Part shown: in pieces, positions 10,087 through 21,628 of the stretch
Layout of the letters: each line of letters begins with the position of its first letter
Numbering within the stretch: position 1 is the first letter of the stretch
NCBI RefSeq assembly: GCF_026262505.1
Contig: NC_067206.1
Location: forward strand, 37,339,896-37,403,895
From: Trichomonas vaginalis G3
Lineage: Eukaryota; Parabasalia; Trichomonadida; Trichomonadidae
Length of the DNA stretch: 64,000 bases
Direction of reading: 5' to 3'
Program-made: the position numbers and the translations under genes
Notes under the pieces: model-generated
The model's input: only the letters and a program-made list of their open reading frames with translations
Told to the model about the DNA's origin: nothing
The model's database searches: none

Positions 10087-11167
10087 ATGAGCTTGAAAGA
10101 AGTATTCGAACAACATCCATGGAGGTCATTTAAGAATTCAATGAAGCTGCAAAGAGTTGGGGATTTACTAACAGAGCTGAAGTGAAAAGGTTATTTGACA
10201 AAAATGTTGTACATCAAACAAAAATAAACCCTTACGACTACTTTTTACCAATTTACTCCAACACTCCTGACGCATACCAATTTGACACTCTCATTCAAAG
10301 CAGAAAAGGAGGACATAAACCATTCCTCATCTTCATTAATGTTAACACTCGTAAAGCATATGCATATCCAATGAAAAATAAAGGAATTCGTGAAGTGTTA
10401 AGAGTTTTACAAAAGTTTGTAGCAGAACATAGCCCAAGTACTTTAACATCAGACCAAGACAGTGCATACCTCAGCAATGAAATCACAGATTTTCTCATTA
10501 AGCATAACATAACTCACTACACTACTGAAGACCATAACCATAACATACTCGGCATCATAAACCGCTTCATAAGAACGCTCAGAGATTTAAACCAAGAGCG
10601 AGACTTTACCGAAGAAACAATGAAACATTTTCTCGAAGTATATAATTCCTCAACACATTCTACAACAGGACATACACCAAATTCAATGACACAACAACAA
10701 GAAGAAAAGTATATACAAAAGAAACGAAGCCAAACACAAAATATCAGAAATTCACACAATTTACCCTCATTCCTGGTACAAAAGTTCGTGTAGTTCTTGA
10801 CGACAAGCCGTTGACAAAGAAACGTTTTAAGGTTAAGTAGAAACTATTATATCGTAGACTCTACGCAAGGTAATGGATATCTTATAAAAGCTGCTGACGA
10901 CTCTATTGCGTTTTACCCTCGTCACAAATTAGTCGAAAGTAGTAATGGCAAACTTGCTGAAACCATTGACGAAGCAAAGCGAGAGTGGTTATTGAAATAC
11001 TTGGCTATAACATAACGATGACACTTATAAAGTAAGATATGAAGGAGGCGTTGAAGATGTATACCATCTAAGAACTGAGAGAGTCAAAGTCAACACATCT
11101 GGGACCATTAGAGGCGGGAGTACTGGAAAGACAAAAATAAGCCAGAAAGAATAAGAAAATTCTTCTA
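10087..11167 (+). pseudogene. Maverick A retroviral-type integrase (rve), broken
   Basis: The RNase H-fold core is clear: DAYQFDTLIQSRKGG, a strand FLIFINVNTRKAYAYPMKNK, LTSDQDSAYLSNEITDFL, and HNITHYTTEDHNHN. A chromo/SH3-like C-terminal piece (KVRYEGGV-ED) follows near 11030. This is the c-integrase family of Polintons, which joins the linear element DNA to target DNA. It looks broken, with about three to four breaks. A near-identical partial copy lies at 23030-23777 in the cassette. Confidence 0.85.
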
Positions 11168-11277
11168 AACTTTTTCATTAGATGTAAATCAGACATGAAT
11201 GAGAACAGTCATGTATTATTAATGGCACCATTTATTTTTGTCATAAATTTACACCAAAAATATATTTTAGGTGAAGA

Positions 11278-11291
11278 GGTGAGATCTCACC
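11278..11291. promoter_or_regulatory. GGTGAGATCTCACC palindrome with TCACC iterons
   Basis: Perfect palindrome preceded by AGGTGAA and followed by two TTTTTTCACC-type repeats before CATGAATTTTCATGAA. It sits between the integrase and the next gene. Role inferred only. Confidence 0.55.
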
Positions 11292-11399
11292 GGTTTTTTC
11301 ACCTCTTTTTTCACCCTCATGAATTTTCATGAATTTCCTTAAGACAGAAAAAATAAAGTTAGTTTTATTTTTATTTATTTTTATTTTGTATAAAAAGAT

Positions 11400-12360
11400 A
11401 TGATTTCAACAATCGGCACAACAACAATTCAAGCCACAAACGGCGGGACTCTGTCCACAACTACAGCACCAAACTCGCTAGTCATGAATCCTACGTCAAT
11501 GTTGGTAGAGATGAAAAGCTTTATTCCTTCTTCATATACTTTTGAAACAGAAATCCAGAAGATAAAGCAAGAACTTTTAACAAGTAATTTAGACTGTAGT
11601 GCGAAAGATGAAACAAATGAACAGTATCTTTATGAAATGGAGGACCTCATCGACCATTTACCCAAATTGCCTGAAATCCAACAACAAAAGCTCACTATTC
11701 CTGAATTCGATGAAATAGAAGTGAAACCAACTGACTCAGTAGAAATTAAGAAGTTCATACGAAAGGTAAATTATGAATTCCTTGGTTTTCATTGCAACCA
11801 TAAAGTTATGGACAAAGATTGCGACATGGTTTATAAAAATATTTCTGACATATATAAATCTGGGGAGTTTAAGACATACGATAACTTTGTTTCATTAGTT
11901 GCAAAATGTGTATGGCAGATAAGAGATAAAGATAGAAGAGGCAAAGTATGGAATGAACAGATAAAACCAGCAGCTTTTGAGTTAAAGAAAACCATTGACG
12001 CCTTAGTTGTTCTAGCTGGTTTTATTTCAATGTATAACGCAAAAATGATGCCGCAATGTTCAAAATGTAAGCAGCAATAAGAAAAATATAACTACTCAGT
12101 CAAAGAGATAGAAAGAATGCGAAACGACTATGCAGACTTAAAGAAAGAAGCACAAAAGCCAGCAGAAGATAAAATGATATGTTGACATTTCTTAATAAAA
12201 ACTATCCAACAGCAGAAGATTTCCTTCTGTCTGACGTCAAGAAGAAATATAAAGAAACCTTCGCATGTTAAAACATTCGATTACTAAAAGAAGAAATAGA
12301 AGCTACGAAATTGTTTAGGATTTCAAATATACATCGTACAATTCATGTAAAACGCTTGTG
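11400..12360 (+). pseudogene. Maverick A coiled-coil protein with CxxC motif, broken
   Basis: A better-preserved copy, 313 aa, is at 24003-24944. This copy looks broken, about three times. Seen in both: a Thr/Gln-rich start, long charged helices, the motif MDKDCDMVYKNISDIYKSGE, then PQCSKCK and a Lys/Glu-rich coiled coil. It follows a leader ending ATTTTGTATAAAAAGAT just before the ATG, part of a leader family shared with the neighbouring KilA-N genes. I do not recognise the family. Confidence 0.6.
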
Positions 12361-12381
12361 AAAAAAAGAGGTGAAAAAACA

Positions 12382-12395
12382 GGTGAGATCTCACC
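12382..12395. promoter_or_regulatory. GGTGAGATCTCACC palindrome with GGTGA iterons
   Basis: Preceded by AGAGGTGAAAAAACA and followed by TCTTCACCTCA. Same layout as the other sites but with the flanking iterons on the opposite side. Confidence 0.55.
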
Positions 12396-12475
12396 TCTTC
12401 ACCTCAACATTATTTTTATTGAATTCAGCACAAAAATAATGAATTTCATTAGTTATTTTGTATGTAAAGACAGTA

Positions 12476-13085
12476 ATGACAAACATTGAGTTTGAAACAG
12501 TTAGAAAGATAGACAATGACACCAAAGTGGTTAGAATAGGTGATTTAAACGTAAGATACTCAAAGAAATACAACAAATATTCTTTGTCAGACATTATATC
12601 TCCATCTGGAAAGAAAACAAAGGACTGGGTTAGAAATGCTTCAACTCAGAAAATTTTGACAAGAAATCCTGAGCTTATGATATCAGTAGCATTTCATGGA
12701 ACAAGAGCATATCTTATAGACAAAAGTCTTATACCAATAGTTTTGTTATGGTTAGACCCAGTTGTTGGATATAACTTCATAACTTATGGTTCATTCGATA
12801 CGGAACGTTGCAGTGAAGGCTTACTTTACATCGTTCAGAAACCGAAGGACTTCAACACAAAAAGATATAAGATAGGAAGGACATATAATATAACTCAAAG
12901 ATATGACAGTACAGTCAATAGAGTCAAGGTTGTGTTTGTTAATGATATGAGAGCTGCTGAAACAGAACTGCTTGAAGTTTTTGAGAAAATGTATGGTGCT
13001 CCCATGAAAGGTAAAGAAACGTTTGAAGTAGATGAATAGATAAAGCTATAAAATTATTTGACGAAGTTGCTGAAAAATACATGTA
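12476..13085 (+). pseudogene. KilA-N / T5orf172 (Bro-like) DNA-binding protein, Maverick A copy
   Basis: The ATG at 12476 (MTNIEFETVRKID) is preferred to an in-frame upstream TTG, because the preceding TATGTAAAGACAGTA is a leader also found before the gene at 13175. Domain 1 (about residues 15-95) is KilA-N-like: YNKYSLSDIISPSGKKTKDW, then PELMISVAFHG and IPIVLLWLDP. Domain 2 (110-185) is T5orf172/GIY-YIG-like: FNTKRYKIGRTYNITQRY, NDMRAAETELLEVFEKMYG. Such two-domain proteins are common in large DNA viruses and phages. The copy looks broken about once near its end. Confidence 0.8.
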
Positions 13086-13174
13086 AAGCGTTTATTTTTG
13101 GTCTTTTGTGAAAGTCAGAAAATAAAGTTAGTTTTATTTTTATTTATTTTTTTATTTTGTATGTAAAGACAGTA

Positions 13175-13686
13175 ATGACAACATCAGAGAACACAACAAC
13201 AGTTATAGTCCATGAAGCTATAAATGAAGAATACGAATACATACAATATAACAAACAACTTCGCCTCATTCGTTCGGTCAAGATGACATGTACCAAATGC
13301 AAAGTATAATGAATGCTCTTCGTTCTACAAAGCAAGCATATCATTGGTTTGAAAACCAACAGACAAAAGAACTTTTAGAAGAATTTCCTCATATGATTGC
13401 TTCCCTCGGAAAACCGAGAGAAGAGATTCCGTACGAAAATCGCAAGAATTTGGCTCCTGGTTTGAAAGGTTATTATGTTCATAGACTTTTAGTAAATGCT
13501 GTAGCAATGTGGGCTTCACCTCGTTATGCTTGTTATATTTTCATGATGTTAGATGAACTATATAAAGCAGAACGTGGAGAGATGGAAAAGAAATTCAAGC
13601 AAAAGATGAAGTCATTGAATCCAAAGACAAAAGCATACAGAAAAGAATACCGCTTCAGTACCAAAAGGAAAGGAAAAGAGTTATAA
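13175..13686 (+). pseudogene. second KilA-N-type protein, Maverick A, broken
   Basis: About 170 codons. The KilA-N signature is QYNKQLRLIRSV, MQSIMNALRSTKQAYHWFENQ and NLAPGLKGYYVHRLLVNAVA followed by MWASPRYACYIFMMLDELY, the helix that normally closes the domain. A basic tail (KQKMKSLNPKTKAYRKEYR) follows. The leader TTTGTATGTAAAGACAGTA matches that of the gene upstream. It looks broken about once. Probably a DNA-binding regulator encoded by the element. Confidence 0.7.
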
Positions 13687-13690
13687 GTAT

Positions 13691-13981
13691 ATGATATATA
13701 CTGAAGAGTTGGAGAAAGAAGAAGATAAAGATGTGGTTATGTTGCATTTAGTCAGAAGAAACAACAAAAGCTTTTACGACTTAGCTAAAATATATAAATC
13801 TGACAGAAACTGGTTCTATCGTGAAAACTTACCGATTTCAATGACACCGAATGAGCAAATAAAGGAAATTGTCAAAAATACTCTTCCTCAAACACACTAT
13901 GACATCAAAGGTTGCACAATACTTACATTCAAAGAAGACTTAACATTACTGAAGGAAAAAAATAACAGAATATTTCGATAA
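13691..13981 (+). CDS. hypothetical protein downstream of KilA-N gene
   Basis: 96 aa, starting 5 bp after the KilA-N stop, so either a co-transcribed small gene or the C-terminal domain of that gene. Charged and helical (EELEKEEDKDVVMLHLVRR), with SFYDLAKIYKSDRNWFYREN and a strand CTILTFKEDLTLL. No family recognised. KilA-N proteins of large DNA viruses often carry a second domain here. Confidence 0.45.
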   Translation: MIYTEELEKEEDKDVVMLHLVRRNNKSFYDLAKIYKSDRNWFYRENLPISMTPNEQIKEIVKNTLPQTHYDIKGCTILTFKEDLTLLKEKNNRIFR

Positions 13982-14055
13982 CTTCAAAGAGGAAGAATAA
14001 AAAAATCTAAGCTAATTTTATTTTTTTTATAAAATTTTATCTCATATGAAAGAAC

Positions 14056-14271
14056 ATGAATTTAGAATATTCGGAACTCATGACAGAAGAAGAGAACGAA
14101 CAACATGTAAAAGATTATGCAAAATTTCTGAAGACATACAAAGCATTTAAACAATATCTAAATGCTTCTAAAGATTATGCAAAATTTCTGAAGGTATATA
14201 AAGCTTATGAAAAAGCGTATGAAAAGTTTATACATTGGGGAATTGTTGTAAAATATCGATATGAAGACTAA
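14056..14271 (+). CDS. small repeat protein, Maverick A
   Basis: 71 aa. Two near-identical 20-residue units, KDYAKFLKTYKAFKQYLNAS and KDYAKFLKVYKAYEKAYEKF, form a short helical repeat, and the DNA unit (GATTATGCAAAATTTCTGAA) is repeated too. Strongly amphipathic with Tyr/Phe/Leu on one face and Lys on the other. No family recognised; it may be a young gene made by tandem duplication. Confidence 0.4.
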   Translation: MNLEYSELMTEEENEQHVKDYAKFLKTYKAFKQYLNASKDYAKFLKVYKAYEKAYEKFIHWGIVVKYRYED

Positions 14272-14288
14272 CCAAAAATATATTTTGC

Positions 14289-14762
14289 TTAAATAGCTTC
14301 AGGGTCTATTTCTTCAACCATTTCACTTCCTTCGTCAATGTCAATAGAAGCTTCTTCAACCTTTGGTAAGAATTTCTGTATAACATCTTTGTTCGTTATT
14401 GTCTTCAGAGATGAAGGATAATATTTCACATTTGTTTCACCCTTCTTATATTCTTTCTGTTCGGAAAGATTTAAAGCAATACTGAAGAAGTCAACGTTAG
14501 AGTTCTTTATGACAGTATAATGAGTATCTTTGACATTCACGAAGAAACTCTTTTGTTTCAAAACTACTGCTAACTCTTGTGAAGTATAACGTTTGCGGTC
14601 AATGACGATAGCTAATGGTCTGACATACTGACCAAACTTAGATTCTTTCACAAACTTTTTGTTAAAGATAACATTAACATTTGAAGCATTATTGAACTCA
14701 TTCTTGATGGCAGTAGCGAGAGCATTGTATGAAAAGAACTTGCAATCTTGCATGTGTTTCAT
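14289..14762 (-). CDS. hypothetical protein, Maverick A
   Basis: 157 aa with no recognised domain. N-terminal HMQDCKFFSYNALATAIKNE resembles a start with one helix, then alternating basic strands (NVNVIFNKKFVKESKFGQYV), and a very acidic C-terminus (EEASIDIDEGSEMVEEIDPE). It is convergent with the small repeat gene and divergent from PolB, with which it shares a 75-bp AT-rich gap containing CTAATCTAATTTTTT. Confidence 0.5.
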   Translation of the reverse strand: MKHMQDCKFFSYNALATAIKNEFNNASNVNVIFNKKFVKESKFGQYVRPLAIVIDRKRYTSQELAVVLKQKSFFVNVKDTHYTVIKNSNVDFFSIALNLSEQKEYKKGETNVKYYPSSLKTITNKDVIQKFLPKVEEASIDIDEGSEMVEEIDPEAI

Positions 14763-14837
14763 TAAAATAAAAATATTAAATTATTTTGAAAAATAACTTA
14801 AAAAAATCTAATCTAATTTTTTCATTTCCTACTAAAG

Positions 14838-17800
14838 ATGTATCGGAAGTTGTCTAAGTTAGAACACTCGGAAATAAAACAACTTCTTACGGAAGCTAAC
14901 ATAGAAGTAGCAAAACATTACGCAACAAACAAAAAAGCACTCGCTGACTTCATTAAAGACTATAATGGTGCAATAAGTTATGATAGAATTCATGAGTTCA
15001 TAAAGCTGCAACGCGGCGAGGACGAAGTCCATGCAAGAGCATTTCCTTTAAATGACGTTGCTATTGACTTATATCATAGACGTTCAGTACCTCATGAAGT
15101 AAGAAGAGAAATGTTTGACATAACAAATGCGAACGTTGGTGAAACAAGAAGAAGAGACGACACACTGAAACAACAGAGAAGAGAGATGTTTAAGAGCGCT
15201 ATAGAACAAGTTCGCAAAGCTAACGATGTCCTTCGTTCCATTGACGACAAACCAAAAGAACGGATTAAAGATGATGATGAATACGATGAAATTGAAATTG
15301 AAAGACTGGAAAAAATAAGAGATGAAATAGATGAAAAAATTAAGGAATTAAGAGAAGTTGAAAATGAAGTAGAGGGTTTAATGAATATCCCAGCTTCAGA
15401 ATCAGCAGTTCAGAAATCTCATGAAGAAAGATATAAAAATTATGTCTCAGAATCAACACAAAATTTATTAGATGGCGAAATAGATGAAACACTTTCAGAA
15501 GAAGGTACTAAATTTATTCGTAAACATAAGTTACAATTTATTGATAATGAAAAATACCCTTGTATCTTACTTTCACCCCCTCTCGATTCTGAGAAATTCA
15601 AAAAAGCTCTTAAAAACGTGACATATGCAACTAATACGATTAAGAAAGAAGATCATGATATTTACACAAATTATTATTTAAATAAATGCACAGGTGTTGA
15701 TAAAGTTTTTGATTTATTAGATAAAATATCAAAAGAAACCATTGGAACCTATAAAATTTTGTGTGATTGTGGTTTCATTATTGAAGATACCAATAATGTT
15801 TCATATGAAAGAACAGCACCGAAGGAAGACGAAGTGGAAAGGTCTATACCATTCGTTATTAAGAATATAAAAGATATGAAAACTTATAAACATTATATTT
15901 ATTCATTTATTTCAGAAAAAATGGAAGCAACCCATAAAACATCTTCTCATCATTTTATAGCTATTCATACATTCCTTTTCAAAGTTGTGAAATTAAATAA
16001 GACAGGAATTAGATTTAATGTATCAGGGTACGCATTCTTGAGTAAATTAAAATGTATTCGTCACGTCGCAGATGATAAAAATTTATGTGTTCTTAATTCA
16101 TTTTATGGGCTTTAAAAAATAAACTTTATTTTTATTTATTTTTTAATTTTTTATTCTTACATAAATGAACAAAAACGGAACGCTAAAATGAATGATAATC
16201 AAATTAGAGCAGAAGGTAGAAGGTTATTTAAACGCTTCTATAACATTCCTGATGGTGTTAATCCTAAAACTCGTAGAAGCTATTTAAATGAAGCAATAGA
16301 TTCATATGAAGGGTTTGACATTTCATCAGAAAGTGAGAGATTAGCGAGAATGTTAAATGTTAATATTGATTTCTATTATTGTGATCCTCAACCAGAAGAC
16401 GTGGACATAAATAAGGTAGACTTTCCATTAGTGGAATCAATAATGATATATCCAGAATTTGAAACAGTAAATATTTTATTAACACAGAGTCCATGTGGAA
16501 AACTTCACGCTGACAGAATAACAGACGTTGAAGCACTCACCGGCTATAAAGTTTGTCCATATTGTAAAGAAGAAGTTTATTCTATCCGTGATGATCCAGA
16601 AAGGAAAAACCAAAGAAGATTTTTAAAGCATTGTGAGAAATGTAAAGAAAATAATGGAGATTAATTCAAGACGTTCAGTTGCAAAAGACACAGCAACCAT
16701 ATGCACCACATATTACGAAACAGAAGATATATCAGTGGTTATTAGCTCACAATTTGCAGAAATATTATAAACCAACAAGATATTATATTACTTTTGACTT
16801 CGAAACATTAGAGACTAAAGAAGAATTACAACTTTCTGAGTGTGCAACTTTGAACGCTTACTTAAAACCATTCATGGTATCATCAACGGTTAAATTAAAT
16901 GATAAAACATATACGAGGAATTTTTGCTTAACTTCGAGTGATTCTTTTATTTCTGATTGGATTGAGTTTTTATTTTCAACCTGTTCATTAGTTGTTGAAT
17001 CAAATATGAAACAATATGAAGAATTAATGAAGTCGCAAACGGACCAAACGGCGGGGACTTTGTCTCATACATTAAATGAAAAACAAAAGGAAGCATTTAA
17101 AGAACTTCTAGATGAGGAATTCAATAAAGTGAATATCATAGGTTTTAATTCGGGAAAGTTTGATTTAAATTTAATTCTTCGTGATTTAAACACTGCAAAA
17201 TGGAAAATAAAATCAATGCTGGGTTCATCTTCACAATTTAAGCAAATCATTGTAAAGAAAACAAACGTTCCATATGAATTGAGATTTATTGACATCAGAA
17301 ATTATATAGCGGGTGGGACATTAGACCAATTCACTCAAGATTTCGGAAACAATAAATCACGTGTTAAATCCTTTTTCCCTTATCAATTTCATCACGTGGA
17401 AAATTACGAAGAAGAATTATATAAAGTGGAACCATTCACTCAAGATTCATTTTATTCAGCATTAACTCAAGAAACTATATCAGATAGTGATTATCAAATA
17501 TATCTCAATGATGCTAAAAACTTTAAGAATAGATTAGAATATTTTATTCATTATTGCAATAAAGATGTTGAAATTATGATTGACCCAATTGATAAAATTA
17601 TTGAAGAAACATTTGTTTATAAAATTGACATGCTTCATAATCTTTCTTTATCATCGAATGCTTCAATGATTCGTTACGCTTTAGCATATAAAGACTTTAA
17701 TCCTAATGAAAAATATCCTGAGGAAGAGATAGAATCAAGTTTTGAATTAACGAAAAAAGTATTGGAAATATAAAATTGAATCATATAAGAAACAAGATGA

Positions 17801-19637
17801 AAAAGCAGAAAGGGATACTAAAAATAATGTTTCAATGGATGATTTCAATACTATCACGATTTAATCCTTTCATCTAAATGCAAAATGTGTGGTAAAGCGT
17901 TTACATATGCAAATAAACCAACATTGGATAGAATCGATAATGAAAAACCACATACCAAAGAAAATTGTCAGTTAATGTGTTGTTATTGCAATGTCGTAAA
18001 ATCAAATAAAGATGAAGATGTTCAACGTTTAAGAATCAATTTAAGAAATTATGCATTAAAAAATAATTTACCAATGACTTTAGATTCAGTTGAAGCTTAT
18101 CACATTCTCCGTAATGGAATTACTGGTGGTCTATCAAATGTTCAACATAGAGTAAATCTTAAAGGAATCACGCACATTAATAAACTTTCATATAATCCAA
18201 AACTAAAAACTGTATCAAATGAGGACACCACCAACATTATGACTCATTTCGTTGGAGTTGACTTTAATTCATTATATCCTTCATCATTTTCATCTAATCC
18301 TCATGATTTCATTCAATATACTGACCATAAAATGTATATGCCGGGAAGATTGAATGGTGTTATCATTTGTGATACAGCAACAAAGAAAGCAAAAGCACTG
18401 GGAATAATTAAGAAGAAAAATACTTTATTCGTGGCTGAAGTAAAGGGTCACATTGATGAAAAATACATTAATGATTACATAAACTTTTTACCAATAATAA
18501 GAAACTTAGATATTATCACAGATGAAAAAACAATTGGCAGTTTTATGTATAATTACATGAAATCAAACAATCTACCAGTTGACCAGAAACAGAGGAAATT
18601 AACTCAGTTAGCATCAACACACAACCAATATCAACCATTTTCTTCTTATTATCTTTGGTATCTAATCGACAGATTTCATTTTATCATTGATGACATTCAA
18701 TCAATTTTAACATTTACGAAAAACACTTGCTTTAATGAATTTGCGAACAAATTTATGAACGAAAGACAAAAGGCTGAATTAGAAGGAAATAAAGGAAAAG
18801 TTTATTTTGCAAATTTCGCTTAATGGATCATATGGTTACGATGCAATGAATACACAAAATTACGCAAAGACTAAAATAATGAATGCACAGAAGGCACGCG
18901 TTGCATGTATGTCAAATAAGTTTAAAAACATAAGAGAAATAGGTGAAGATACATATCAAGTGATGCTTAAAGATAGATTTTATAGATGTGATACATGTTT
19001 ACAAGAGGCATTCTTCACTTTAGATAATGCTAAATACTGGTATTTGGTTTTCATTTATGATTTTATGTATAAATGCATGGATGTTAATCGTTTTCATTTC
19101 ATTGAAGGTGATACTGATTCATCTTATTGGGCAATCGCTGGCGACCCAAATCTTCCTAACACTCAAGGATTTCAAGCAATTGTTACCGATAAAAAATTTT
19201 ATGATAAAAACATTTTCAAATTCGCACCATTTGATTTCTTCTGTTTTGATGAGAAATTTAAACCTAAATTAAAGAATAAAGCTGAAGAAAAAGCACATGA
19301 GAAGAAGTTATTGGGTTTAGCAATTGAGAAACAAGGTGATAACATGGTTGCTTTATGTCCTAAGTGTTATACATCATTCAACGGTTCAATCGATGGGAGT
19401 GATTTTAAAAAGATTGCACAAAAAATGAAAGGTGTTAGTTTAAGACAAAATAAGCAATTAACACCTAAAAAATATTTGGATATAATAAATGATAAAGTGA
19501 TATTTGATGGTCAGAATATTAATTTACAACTTAAAAACGGGTCAATGACTGGCTTAACAATTGGTAAGACTGCATTAACAGGAGCACACACTAAGGCTGT
19601 ATGTTGTGAAAATGGATGTTGTATGCCATTTATTTAA
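14838..19637 (+). pseudogene. Maverick B protein-primed DNA polymerase B, broken
   Basis: Parts in order: charged helical N-terminus (14838-16115); a zinc-binding CPYC...HCEKC piece (near 16552-16650), as in Polinton PolB; an exonuclease domain with YYITFDFETLETKE (Exo I) and NIIGFNSGKFDLNLI (Exo II); an HNH-like block at 17882-18040; and polymerase motifs GVDFNSLYPSSFSSNP (motif A), LNGSYGYDAMN (motif B) and EGDTDSSYW (motif C, DTD). It would copy the linear element genome with a protein primer. It looks broken, with about four or more breaks. No introns are implied. Confidence 0.85.
17882..18040 (+). other. HNH endonuclease-like motif between exonuclease and polymerase parts of B PolB
   Basis: The reading frame shows CGKAFTYANKPTLDRIDNEK, then HTKENCQLMCCYCNVVKSNK, with paired cysteines bracketing LDRIDN and ENCQLMC, a standard HNH/treble-clef layout. 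Such domains are often mobile homing nucleases or nicking domains. Whether it is an inserted mobile domain or a normal accessory domain of this PolB lineage cannot be told from one copy. A's PolB at 38214 lacks it at the matching place. Confidence 0.65.
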
Positions 19638-19764
19638 TACAATTTTGAAAATTTTATTTTTAATGAAATGCCACAGAAGAGACAAAAGGAACCGTTAATG
19701 ATGGCTTTGATACTATGATTCAAAGAGGCGGGCACCCTTAAACATTTATTTTATTTTTATATAA

Positions 19765-20151
19765 ATGGATAACACAGATTTAAAAAAATTAATTTATGAT
19801 TTAGTACTTAATCAAAATTTTCTTAGTTATTATGAATTAAAATCATATCTCCAAAAATATGATAACAATATAACGGGTGATGATATGGATTATTATTATC
19901 CATATTATAAAAATGAAGTTTTGAAATATCATGATAAAATAATTTCTGAAATTAAAGACAAAATTAAAAATAATGAATATACAAAGGAAAAAACTAAATC
20001 ACAACTTAAACAGTTGAAAGATTTCAAAAATAAAGTATTAACAGAAGAAGATATTGATGAATTATATAATTTATATAATCCTGAGCCACAAAAACCAAAG
20101 AAAAGGAACAAAAACAAAGGAACAAAACGCCCAAGGTCCTTCAGACCATAA
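19765..20151 (+). CDS. hypothetical Lys/Tyr-rich protein, Maverick B
   Basis: 128 aa, ATG preceded by TTTTATTTTTATATAA, B's usual leader. Helical and highly charged, with DDMDYYYPYYKNEVLKYHDK, a Lys-rich middle, and a basic tail (KPKKRNKNKGTKRPRSFRP). Coding signal continues in the next 150 bp up to the integrase start, so the original gene may have been longer. No family recognised. Confidence 0.45.
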   Translation: MDNTDLKKLIYDLVLNQNFLSYYELKSYLQKYDNNITGDDMDYYYPYYKNEVLKYHDKIISEIKDKIKNNEYTKEKTKSQLKQLKDFKNKVLTEEDIDELYNLYNPEPQKPKKRNKNKGTKRPRSFRP

Positions 20152-20301
20152 ATGATGCACAAGCTTTAATTTATGATTCATTAGTTAAACCATATTCAGC
20201 CCGACTTTTAAATGAAGATCAACTTTTGGAATTCATCCTTCAACATAAACTCGAAGCGGGAAAGTATATCAAACCTTTATATACAGCATATTTAAAAACA
20301 A

Positions 20302-21287
20302 ATGAATAGAATACATCCAGAATTAATGAAGGGGGGAATGAAATCCAAAATCAAAGCAGATAAAATTAAACCACTTGCAACACCAAAACCTCCAACGACA
20401 GTACCGCCTCCTCCTTCAGTTAATCCTTCATCATTCACTTTATTATATCCATTTCAAACATTAAAGAAGCAAAAAGATTTTAAAAAGGATTTCAAGATAT
20501 TAAATAAACCAATTGACCCGAAAATTCAACCGTTAAAGGAAAAAATTAGTCGCCCTTCATTTGCACCATATCCATATTCATACGAATCGATCATCTGGAA
20601 TATTCAAGAGGAAACGTTACTTATTTATTTGCCCATTAACATTAACACTAGATATTTATATTGCATTCCGGTGAAAGGAAAACAGAACAGGAAACAAGAA
20701 GAGCTATACAATACTTACTAGATCATGAAAGAGTAGATAATATCAGGGGTGATGGTGATAAAGGATTTCAGGCAACTATGACTCATTATTTCCCACAAAT
20801 TAATTTTTCTTTTCATCCTCTCCATATACGTTTCATAATAAAATAGTTGATGCGGTAATGAGAACTCTTAGAGATGCGTTAGGGGTTAACGGTCAGATAT
20901 ACTGGGATGGAAATCATGACTCCATCATACAGCAGTTAGTATATTATTACAATAATACATGGCATAGAACAATAAACATGAAACCATGGAAATGAAAAAT
21001 GATATTTCAAAAGAATGGGAATATATTAGAAAGCAAATGGAAGGTTGAATGATGTTAAACGTGAACAAATTAATTCGGGGCTCATGAATTTTTAAACAAG
21101 GGGATAAAGTTTTGATTCATCTCGATTATGGAAAAACTGATAAATCAATGACAAAAAGAAGACGAAGATTTGACACAATAGCTGAATTTGTTAGATATAT
21201 TAACGGCAATGCATTAGTTGAAGTTGACAATAAATTAATAGAAATTCCAATTTATTTTATTACTCCATTATATTTAAATAATATTTA
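20302..21287 (+). pseudogene. Maverick B retroviral-type integrase, broken
   Basis: Core signs are ETLLIYLPININTRYLYCIP, DNIRGDGDKGF and DAVMRTLRDALGVNG with VYYYNNTWHRTINMKP, the usual spacing of a Polinton rve integrase. A chromo-like C-terminal end follows (FVRYINGNALVEVDNKLIEI). The N-terminus is Pro-rich (TTVPPPPSVNPSS). It looks broken, with about three breaks. It is quite different from A's integrase, supporting two element families. Confidence 0.7.
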
Positions 21288-21307
21288 ATTTTTTTATTTC
21301 GTAAGAA

Positions 21308-21628
21308 ATGGGTGACAACGAAGCAGTCAAGAGTCCTGATTCAATTAAGATTCAGAGTCCAGACGATGAATATAAAAAGAAACTAAACAGAATTAAATCA
21401 AAAATATGCTATTACAAAAAGAAGCCACAATGCGGTGGAGTTGATGCCCATAAAACTAATGGAACTGAAAACGATAAAGAGAAGAAGGAAATAATTGAAA
21501 AATTAGAAACTTATCGTTCAATCATTAAACTGAGTGAAGCAAAAATAAAAGAATTTAATAGAATAAATAAATTGATTGGAAGAGATGAATTTAATAAAGA
21601 TGAATTTTTAAACTCTATCCAAATTTAA
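21308..21628 (+). CDS. hypothetical coiled-coil protein, Maverick B
   Basis: 106 aa, charged. SPDSIKIQSPDDEYKKKLNR is followed by two Cys (KICYYKKKPQCGG) and a long Lys/Glu helix (EKKEIIEKLETYRSIIKLSE), probably a coiled coil. Convergent with the tiny gene at 21625-21789, the two stops overlapping. No family recognised. Confidence 0.45.
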   Translation: MGDNEAVKSPDSIKIQSPDDEYKKKLNRIKSKICYYKKKPQCGGVDAHKTNGTENDKEKKEIIEKLETYRSIIKLSEAKIKEFNRINKLIGRDEFNKDEFLNSIQI

